Origin: Aureococcus anophagefferens
Lineage: Eukaryota; Sar; Pelagophyceae; Pelagomonadales; Pelagomonadaceae
NCBI RefSeq assembly: GCF_000186865.1
Contig: NW_008705573.1
Span: 1,196,855-1,260,854 of the forward strand
Direction: 5' to 3'
DNA length: 64,000 nucleotides
Of this stretch, positions 48,035-55,245 are shown one piece after another; position 1 is the stretch's first letter; each line of letters opens with the position of its first letter. The position numbers were made by a program, and so were the translations under genes. The notes beneath the pieces are model-generated. The model did no database searches. It saw nothing but the letters and a program-made list of their open reading frames with translations, and was not told the DNA's origin.

Positions 48035-49088
48035 TTAGAAGCCCGCGGCCTCGCGCCAGGACGGGCCGGACCGCGTCGGCGGCTCGTGCGCGAACCAGCC
48101 CCCGAGGTAGGCCTCGTCCACGGCGATGGGCGAGCAGGGGATGCCCGCGGCGGCGCGGCGGACGACCTGGGCCCGCGCCGGCGACGACAGGGGGATGCGG
48201 ATGGCGTCCTTGGCGAAGCGGCGCGCGAAGTCGTTGTACTGGAGCGGGCCGTCGGTCCGCGCGTTGTAGAGCGCGAAGACGCGGCGGCACTCGTCGTCCG
48301 TGAGCTCGCCGTCGACGTGGAGGCGGAGCCCCGCGGCCATCTCGCCGAGGGCGAGCTTGCCGTCGCGCGCCGCGTTGAGCGCGAGCCTGTGTGGAAATCA
48401 AACAGTGAGCTGGGTTATCCCAACCAAACTTCAGAACTCTCTATCTCGGCCAAATCGACGTCGATTCGGCTGATTTTTGGACGAATCGATTGCTCTCGTC
48501 GAGTTCTCGAAGCACAGCTGAAGAGTCTGGTCCGAACCGTTCGATTACGCGCACATTGAAGTCGGGTTGAATATTTGATTTCCACACAGGCGCGAGCCAC
48601 GACTCCGCGATCGACTCGTGCTTGAGGAGGAGCGCGTTGCGGAACGCGTCGTCGGCGGACTCGGCGTCGAAGGGGAAGGCGTCGAGGGGGCCGAGGGGCG
48701 GGCTCACGATGGGGTTGAAGGCGACCTGCTTCGGCGACGCGCCGCCCTCGAGGCCCGCGGACGGCGGCTCCGCCAGGCCGTCGTCGACGCGCCACCGCCG
48801 CGCGTCGAAGTAGGACTCGGACCCGACGGTCTCGGCGAAGCGGACGTAGGACACGTGGCGGCGCTCGTCGTCGCCGCCGAGGGCGTAGGCGAGGTGGCGC
48901 GCGTGGGCGTCGTCGAGGACGACGGCGAAGTAGTCCTTGAAGGCGCGCACGAGCGACGCCGGCGTCACGGCGTTGGCCGACCGGTCGCGGAGCGCGAGGA
49001 AGCACTCGCGGTCGCTCGTCCACCGCGTCGACCTGGCCTCCCGGAGGAGGCTGAGGAAGCGGTCGCAGAGCGCGTCGGCGGAACGCAT
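48035..49088 (-). CDS. EF-hand family protein, two exons
   Basis: Exons 49088-48598 and 48386-48035 give 280 residues. The N-terminus (ADALCDRFLSLLREARSTRW, CFLALRDRSANAVTPASLVR AFKDYF) and the C-terminal half (IAESWLALNAARDGKLALGE MAAGLRL, LTDDECRRVFALYNARTDGP LQYNDFARRF) look like four EF-hand-type helix-loop-helix units. Several loops keep D/N at positions 1, 3 and 5, but the loops are variable, so calcium binding is likely for only some. The phrase ESWLALNAARDGKLALG is split by the intron and is exact after splicing. Function unknown. Confidence 0.8.
48387..48589 (+). mobile_element. Introner element, family A, 203 bp, reverse to the gene
   Basis: Ends CTGTGTGGAAATCAAA and TTTGATTTCCACACAG are inverted repeats. 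The flanks are perfect 8-bp copies of gcgcgagc (48379-48386 and 48590-48597). On the coding (minus) strand this reads GCTCGCGC, so the intron 48597-48387 starts GC and ends CAG. The interior shares CGATTCGGCTGATTTTTGGA and related blocks with 52604. Orientation relative to the gene is opposite to the copies at 52604, 56052 and 57735. Confidence 0.95.
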
Positions 49089-49257
49089 CGAGGCGTAGGA
49101 CTCACGACAGGAACGTCGCGGCACTGCGCGGTGATTCTCACGAGGTCGGCCGCCGGAACGTCGCACGACGGAGTGGTCGGCCGATCGAGCCCACGGTTTG
49201 GGGCTGCCCGCCACCGCCACCGCCGCGCCGCCGGCCGCCGCAGCCCGGCAGGTCGCG

Positions 49258-50706
49258 ATGGCGCACGTGATCTGCGTGCTCGAGGAGCCCGACGAGGAGA
49301 CGCCGACGATCCAGCTGTCGAGCAGCCGCGTGGGCCTCGAGGCGCAGCCGGGCAGCGACATGCCCATCTACGAGGTGGACCGCGTGCTCACGGCGCCGTC
49401 GCCGGACGTCCTGTTCGCCGCCGTCGCGCCGACGCTGGCCGTCGATTCGTTCTGCCGCCTGATCCTCTGCGTGGGGCCGGGGAGCCTGGACGCGTGCGTC
49501 GGCGACCTCGCGGCGGCGGAGCGGCGCGGCCTCGCGCCGCGGTGCCTGGCCTGGCTCGGCGAGCGGGCCGCGCAGCTGCGGCGCGACGGCTGCGAGTGCG
49601 CCGTCGCCGTCGCCGTGACGGCCGTCGGCGACGGGTCGGCGCCCGCGGCGCGGAAGCCGCAGGACCTCCTCGGCCGCGTGCCGGGCGAGGAGGGCAAGAC
49701 GACGTGGCGCCCCTGCGGCGACGGCGCGGGCGGCCTCCAGCTCGTGCGCGACGGCCTGAAGCGGCGGCACGCCGACTGCTCCGTCGTGATCCGCTTCGCG
49801 CTGTCGGCGCGCGCGCCGGACGGCGGCGCGCACACGCTCGTCGTCGCCGTCGCGGCCGTCGCGACCGCGAACGAGAAGCTCAGCCTCTCGCGGGTCGTGA
49901 GCGCCGTCGCGGAGCGGCGGCCCTTCGTGCCCGTGCGGGAGTCCAAGATCGCCCGCGTCGTCGGCGAGGAGGCGGTGGCGAGCGCGTGCTTCGTCGTCTC
50001 GGCGGCCGGCGACCGGACGACGTGCCTCGACCTCCTGGACTTCGCGACGGCGGCGCTGAAGCTGTCCGCGGTGGCGAACTTCAAGAAGGCGGCGCGCCGG
50101 GCCCTGCACAAGTCGCCGCGGCGCCGGCGGCGGAGCCCGCCGCCGGCCGCGGCCGCGGCGCCGGCGGCCGCGGCGCCGCCGCCGCGCGCGCCGGAGGCGC
50201 CGACGCGGCGCGAGCGGCTCCTCCAGGCCGCGAAGCCCCGGGCGCCCTTCGCCCGCGACGACCCGCCCCACGTGCACCCCTTCGCGACCGCCGCGGCGCC
50301 GCCCTTCAGCCCGCCGCCTCCCGAGTACGACCTCGTGCCCACGCCGCACGGCAAGCGCGGCTTCTCCGACGACGACGAGCCGCCGCCGGAGTACGGGTCC
50401 CTCGCGCGGGCGCTGCCGCCGCCGCCGCCGGGCATCTCGCCGGCGAAGCCCGACGACGTCTTCGGGGACCTCGCGCCGACGCCGCCGGAGGCCGCGGCGC
50501 GGGCCGCGGAGGACGCGCTGCGGCCCGACGGCGGCGCGGCCTGGCGGGAGGAGAAGGCGCGCCTCGTCGCCCACTACGAGCACCTCATCACGCTCCTCCA
50601 GGACCAGCTCGTCGCGAAGAACGTCGAGAACTTCGAGCTGCGGACGAAGCTCGACGACGCGCTCGGCGTGACGCCCGCGTCCGCCATCAAGGACGCCCTG
50701 GGGTAA
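49258..50706 (+). CDS. Kinesin-like protein with degenerate motor (no P-loop)
   Basis: 482 residues from ATG 49258. The order of segments follows a kinesin motor: [16 protein letters not shown] (beta 1), [34 protein letters not shown] (where the P-loop should be; the GxxxxGKT lysine and Thr are absent), then [60 protein letters not shown] and [17 protein letters not shown]. Switch I (SSRSH) and switch II (DLAGSE) are also missing. The tail is Pro-rich, then a short coil ([20 protein letters not shown]). It should not hydrolyse ATP; a scaffold or kinesin partner is possible. It lies directly upstream of intact kinesin-II. Confidence 0.72.
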   Translation: MAHVICVLEEPDEETPTIQLSSSRVGLEAQPGSDMPIYEVDRVLTAPSPDVLFAAVAPTLAVDSFCRLILCVGPGSLDACVGDLAAAERRGLAPRCLAWLGERAAQLRRDGCECAVAVAVTAVGDGSAPAARKPQDLLGRVPGEEGKTTWRPCGDGAGGLQLVRDGLKRRHADCSVVIRFALSARAPDGGAHTLVVAVAAVATANEKLSLSRVVSAVAERRPFVPVRESKIARVVGEEAVASACFVVSAAGDRTTCLDLLDFATAALKLSAVANFKKAARRALHKSPRRRRRSPPPAAAAAPAAAAPPPRAPEAPTRRERLLQAAKPRAPFARDDPPHVHPFATAAAPPFSPPPPEYDLVPTPHGKRGFSDDDEPPPEYGSLARALPPPPPGISPAKPDDVFGDLAPTPPEAAARAAEDALRPDGGAAWREEKARLVAHYEHLITLLQDQLVAKNVENFELRTKLDDALGVTPASAIKDALG

Positions 50707-50869
50707 CATGGGCGCGGTGGCTCCTCGGACGCGTCGGCGGCGTGAAACCAGGCCGGCACCCCCATCGTTGAAGTCGTGGATGACGGGCGAGGTGCTCAAC
50801 GTTGCTGCGGGGTTGCAGCGGGCAGCTCGCGGCTCAAAAGGTGGGCCTCGGGCAGCTCGCGTCGCCGCC

Positions 50870-53383
50870 ATGCCGGAGAAGGCGGAGGAGACGGTCAAGG
50901 TCGTCGTGCGCGTGCGGCCCCTGTCGCGGAAGGAGATCCAGGATGGCCACGACGCGGCGACGGTGGCCGACGAGGCCACGGGCCGCATCACGTGCAACAA
51001 CCCCAAGGCCGACGCGTCGGACCCGCCCAAGGCCTTCACCTTCGACGCCGTCTTCGACCCGAACATCACGCAGCGCAAGCTCTACGACATCTGCAGCGCG
51101 CCCGTCGTCGACGCCGTCCTCGCGGGCTTCAACGGCACGATCTTCGCGTACGGGCAGACGGGCGCGGGCAAGACGTTCACGATGGAGGGCGTGCCGGACC
51201 CGCCGGAGCTCCGGGGCATCATCCCCAACGCCTTCCAGCAGATCTTCGACCGCGTGGCCCTGGCCCAGGAGGGGCAGCAGTTCCTCGTGCGCGCGTCCTA
51301 TCTGGAGATCTACAACGAGGAGATCCGCGATCTTTTGTCCAAGGACCCGAAGAACAAGCTCGAGCTCAAGGAGAACGTCGACAGCGGCGTCTACGTCAAG
51401 GACCTCACGTCCTTCATCGTCAAGTCGAGCCACGAGATCGACCAGGTCATGCAGGCGGGCAAGAAGAACCGGTCCGTCGGCGCGACGCTCATGAACGCCG
51501 GGTCGTCGCGGTCGCACGCGATCTTCACGATCATCGTCGAGCGCGCCGAGACCGACGAGGTGCGCGGCGAGCACATCACCGTGGGCAAGCTGAACCTCGT
51601 GGATTTGGCGGGCTCCGAGCGCCAGGGGAAGACGGGCGCGACGGGCGACCGGCTCAAGGAGGCGACGAAGATCAACCTGTCGCTGTCCGCGCTCGGCAAC
51701 GTCATCTCGGCCCTCGTCGACGGCAAGTCGCAGCACATCCCCTACCGCGACTCCAAGCTCACGCGCCTCCTCCAGGACTCGCTCGGCGGCAACACGAAGA
51801 CGGTCATGTGCGCGAACTGCGGCCCCGCGGGCTACAACTACGACGAGACCGTGTCGACGCTGCGCTACGCGAACCGCGCGAAGAACATCAAGAACAAGCC
51901 CAAGATCAACGAGGACCCCAAGGACGCCATGCTCCGCGAGTTCACGGACGAGATCGCGCGGCTCAAGGCGCAGCTCGCGGGCGGCGGCTCCGGCGGCGGC
52001 GCCGGCGGCGGCTACGGGCCCGGCGTGTCGCGCGAGGTCGTCGAGGTCGAGAAGATCGTCGAGAAGGAGGTCGTCAAGGAGGTGAAGATCGGCATCTCCG
52101 AGGAGGAGCTCCAGCGCGTCCACGAGGAGGCCGAGGCGGAGAAGTCGCGGATCCGCGAGCGCGCGGAGCGCGACCTCGCGGAGATTTTGGAGCGCCAGGC
52201 GGAGACGGAGGAGGAGCGCGAGAAGCTGCGGGCGGACCTCGTGCGCCAGGAGCTCGAGCGGAAGCGCGCGTCCGAGAAGAAGCGGTCGCTCGCGGCGAAG
52301 CTCAAGGGCATGGAGGCGAAGCTCCTCAAGGGCGGCCAGATGCTCGACAAGGCCGCCACCCAGGAGGCCGAGCTCCGCAAGGCCGAGCGCGAGCTCGTCG
52401 ACAAGGAGGAGGCCGAGCGCGCGCTCGCGCAGGAGCTCGGCAAGCGCGACGAGGTCCGCGAGGACCTGTCGGAGAAGTACTCGTCCATCGAGGAGGAGGT
52501 CGACAAGAAGACGCGCAAGCTCGAGAAGCTCGTGCGCAAGGTCAACGAGGCCGAGGCCGAGATCGCGGACCTCCAGGGCGAGTTCCAGCGCGAGCGCGAG
52601 GACCTGTGTGGAAACCAACCACTGGTTTGGGTGGTCCTGACCAAACTTCAGCATTCTCTAGCTCGGTCAAATCGAAGTCGATTCGGCTGATTTTTGGACG
52701 GATCGATTGCTCTCGTCGAGTTCTCGAAGCGCAGCCGAAGAGATTGCGTCGAACCTGTCGCGTAAGCGCACATTGAAGTCGGGTTGAAGATTTGGTTTCC
52801 ACACAGGCGAGGACATGCTCGACACGATCCGCCAGCTCGCGCGGCAGATCAAGCTCAAGGAGATGGTCCTCGAGCTCTTCGTGCCCCCGGACCGGTGCAA
52901 GGCCCTCGAGGACCGCACGGTCTGGCAGGACGACAAGGACGCGTGGAGCCTCGAGGGCAGGGCCGCGACGCGCGCGCGGCGAAACGGCCGACGTCCGCGC
53001 CGGGCCTCCGGCGGCCCGAGACGGAGTACGCGCGCCACCGGAAGCAGTACGACCCGAACCCGCGCTACAAGTATGACGACATCGCCGTGCTCGAGCTCGA
53101 CGCGCCCGAGCGGACGACGCAGGACTACGAGGGGCCCACGATGCGGTCGAACATCGAGGTCATCCTCGAGACGCCCATCGACATGGCCGACGTCGAGGTC
53201 GTCCCCTCCGGCGACGGGCCCCAGCCCGGCGACCTCGCGCCGGCGGCGGCGCCGGAGCCCGCGCACCCGGCCGACGACCGCCGCGCCGTCGTCGGCGCCG
53301 CGAAGACGACGGCGACGCGCGCGGGCTCCGCGCGGCCCAAGACCGCGAGCCGCCGCCGCCCGAAGCAGGGCGCCGAGCCGTGA
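50870..53383 (+). CDS. Kinesin-II (KIF3-like) motor subunit, with intron and apparent frameshift
   Basis: Exon 1 (50870-52595) has the complete N-terminal motor: [30 protein letters not shown] (P-loop), [13 protein letters not shown] (switch I), [18 protein letters not shown] (switch II) and the neck [24 protein letters not shown] typical of kinesin-II. A long coiled coil (~residues 390-580) follows. Exon 2 (from 52807) continues the coil as [24 protein letters not shown]. After WSLE (about 52,960) the homologous tail resumes in another frame as [20 protein letters not shown] ... [19 protein letters not shown], the KIF3 tail motif. The one-base shift between ~52,955 and ~52,985 has no intron signal, so an assembly indel or a mutation is likely. 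Kinesin-II powers anterograde intraflagellar transport (family knowledge). Confidence 0.9.
52604..52806 (+). mobile_element. Introner element, family A, 203 bp
   Basis: Ends CTGTGTGGAAACCAA and TTGGTTTCCACACAG are perfect 15-bp inverted repeats. The 8-bp target duplication GCGAGGAC is exact (52596-52603 and 52807-52814). The intron 52596-52806 starts GC in the first copy and ends CAG in the element. Splicing joins QRER to EDMLDTIRQ, keeping the coiled-coil heptads. If retained, the frame reads into a stop within the element. Confidence 0.96.
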
Positions 53384-53439
53384 GGGGTGGGGGGGGCGGA
53401 GGTAGGCGCGCGCTCTGGGTCCCTCGGGGTGTGTGGGGG

Positions 53440-53525
53440 GGGGGGAGCTCGCGCACCCAGGTGGAGATGATCCGCCGCGCGGCCGCGGAGAACGTCCGCG
53501 CGGCTCGCGCCAAGCTCGACGAGGC
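53440..53525 (+). repeat. 86-bp duplication, copy 1 (copy 2 at 54173-54258)
   Basis: From the G run through ggagctcgcgcacccaggtg to gctcgacgaggc the sequence is identical to 54173-54258, offset 733 bp. Copy 2 begins immediately at the edge of the N gap, which points to allelic copies or a collapsed repeat joined by the assembler rather than a biological duplication. Confidence 0.9.
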
Positions 53526-53714
53526 GAGGGCGCGGCGGGCGGCTTCACTTAGGTCGAGGGCTTTGGGGGAAGGCGCTTTGGGGGAAGGGGCTTTGGGGCG
53601 TAGCCGCCGCCTTCGACCTTGGAGTCCTTGAGCAGCGACGACGAGCTCCAGCGGCACGAGCTCACGTGGCCCGACGACGTGCCCATCAGCTTCGTGCGGT
53701 CGCTGTCTATCTAA
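53440..53714 (+). pseudogene. Fragments of an unidentified gene in a disturbed region
   Basis: Two coding-like pieces on the plus strand. At 53461-53525 (after the acceptor-like CACCCAG) the reading is VEMIRRAAAENVRAARAKLD EA, an amphipathic helix. At about 53630-53714 it is LSSDDELQRHELTWPDDVPI SFVRSLSI and a stop, which looks like a real C-terminal exon. Between them the sequence is a G-rich simple repeat (ctttgggggaaggcgctttg gggg). The start is missing. The first piece is duplicated after the N gap, so this is either a broken gene copy or a misassembly. Confidence 0.4.
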
Positions 53715-53935
53715 GTTGACGCTCGCCCGTTATCTTGGGGAACGCGCGCGCGATCACTCGCGGGCCGACTCGTCGCGACGTCGGTCGCGGGGGGCTCGCG
53801 CGCGCGCACGGGCGGAGGGTAGGATCCGCCGGCTTCAGGAAGCTCGCGGCGGCATGGTCCGGACGCGGGGTCGGGACGACTTGGGGGCGTGGCCGTCACC
53901 TCTCATCGCTTCGAGGCGCGGCTCATCGCGCCCCT

Positions 53936-54122
53936 TCAGGCCTCGGGCTGGACCTCCGTGCCCTCTGGCATCGACAACTCCTCCGCGGGGGGGCCGCGGA
54001 GCTTGCAGACGACGACGGCGAGGACGAGGACGAGGACGGCCGCGCCGACGCAGAGACCGACGATGAGCGGCGTGGAGCCTTGAATAGCGTAGTTGCCCTT
54101 TTTTCCCCCCCCGTCGTTTCTT
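53936..54122 (-). CDS. C-terminal fragment of a type I membrane protein, cut by the gap
   Basis: Reading from the gap edge towards 53936 the minus strand gives KGNYAIQGSTPLIVGLCVGA, a hydrophobic helix continuing VLVLVLAVVVCKLRG, then a short acidic tail (EELSMPEGTEVQPEA) and stop. This is a typical end of a single-pass surface protein; the ectodomain would lie across the gap and is not present on the other side. Partial. Confidence 0.5.
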
Positions 54123-54172
54123 NNNNNNNNNNNNNNNNNNNNNNNNNNNNNNNNNNNNNNNNNNNNNNNNNN
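54123..54172. other. Assembly gap (50 Ns)
   Basis: Fifty Ns in a row, flanked by a T/C run on the left and a G run on the right. Real gap size is unknown. The features on either side should not be assumed to be contiguous. Confidence 0.99.
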
Positions 54173-54193
54173 GGGGGGAGCTCGCGCACCCAG

Positions 54194-54430
54194 GTGGAGA
54201 TGATCCGCCGCGCGGCCGCGGAGAACGTCCGCGCGGCTCGCGCCAAGCTCGACGAGGCCGTCGCGCGGCGCGGGCCCGCCGCCGAGGCGCCCGCCGCCGA
54301 GGAGCCCGCCGCGCCCGCCGAGGAGCCGCCGCCCGCAGTCGTCGACGTCGGCGGCTTCTCCGTCGCGGACGACGACGCGCCAGTTCTGAGGGCTGTCAAT
54401 AGCTCGTGCCTGATCGATTTGGCGGGGTAA
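54194..54430 (+). CDS. C-terminal exon of an unidentified coiled protein (copy 2)
   Basis: After CACCCAG (acceptor-like) the frame reads VEMIRRAAAENVRAARAKLD EAVARRGPAAEAPAAEEPAA... to VDVGGFSVADDDAPVLRAVN SSCLIDLAG and stop. It is a helix followed by an Ala/Pro/Glu linker. The first 65 bp equal copy 1 at 53461; afterwards the two diverge. The 5' part is lost in the gap. No family recognised. Confidence 0.4.
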   Translation: MEMIRRAAAENVRAARAKLDEAVARRGPAAEAPAAEEPAAPAEEPPPAVVDVGGFSVADDDAPVLRAVNSSCLIDLAG

Positions 54431-54628
54431 AATAGTGGCAAATACGAGCCGGTCCCGACGATGACCTTGGGCGATGGCCGAGGCGACGATCGATGGTGCC
54501 GGGCGATCCCCGCGACGGGGCGTCGCCGCCGGGGGCTCCGGCCGCGCCCGCGACGCCGCCGGTGCGCGTCCGATCGCGACTGGCGCGGCGGCGTCCGCCC
54601 CCGCCAGAACACCCTTACTCGCGCGCGC

Positions 54629-55125
54629 TCAGTCGACCTTGATGGCGGCGTAGATCTGGAGGTTAAACCAGAGCGCGGCGAAGAAGCCGATGGCGCCGCA
54701 GAGGAGGAAGAACGTGAACGACGCGAGCGCCATGTAGCCGAAGTAGACGAGGCTCGGCAGGCCGCCGGAGATGTCGAGCTTCGCGTCGAAGTACCAGACG
54801 GAGTAGAGGAAGAGGCAGGCCGCGGCGGAGCCCGAGCAGAGGAAGGAGCGCCACCACCAGCGGTAGTCCTCGTTGCGGAGCTGGAAGTACGCGAGGACGA
54901 TGGCCATCTCCGCGCACGTCGCCGTGAGGATGAGGAGCACGGCGACGAGGAAGCCGAAGACGTAGTAGATCTGGTGGAGCCAGAGCGCGGACATGATGAA
55001 GAAGAGCTCGATGCAGACCGCGCCGAAGGGCAGCACGCCGCCGAAGGCGACGGCGAAGACCGCGTGGCTGTACCACTTCTGCGGCGGGACGACGCGCGGG
55101 ATCTGCTTCGTCTTCGTCGTGCAGC
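54629..55125 (-). CDS. Transmembrane-9 superfamily (nonaspanin) protein, C-terminal fragment
   Basis: About 165 residues match the end of TM9SF/EMP70 proteins: KQIPRVVPPQKWYSH, VLPFGAVCIELFFIMSALWL HQIYYVFGFL, CAEMAIVLAYFQLRNEDYRW WWRSFLCSGS, YFGYMALASFTFFLLCGAIG FFAALWF and the terminal IYAAIKVD that directs COPI-dependent Golgi retention. The family is ~600 residues with nine membrane spans; only the last few are here. An acceptor (GGCGCAG at 55126) would start this exon, but the next 110 bp run straight into the ATXR3-like gene with no further TM9SF sequence. Truncated copy or misjoined assembly. Confidence 0.85.
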
Positions 55126-55245
55126 CTGCGCCAGGGCTGCGGGCGACCCGGGGATCTCGAGATCTCGAGCTCCGGAGATCTCCGCCGACGCCGCGGCCGC
55201 CGCGCGCCGCGACCCCCCGAGAGACACCCGCACATACGTATACCT

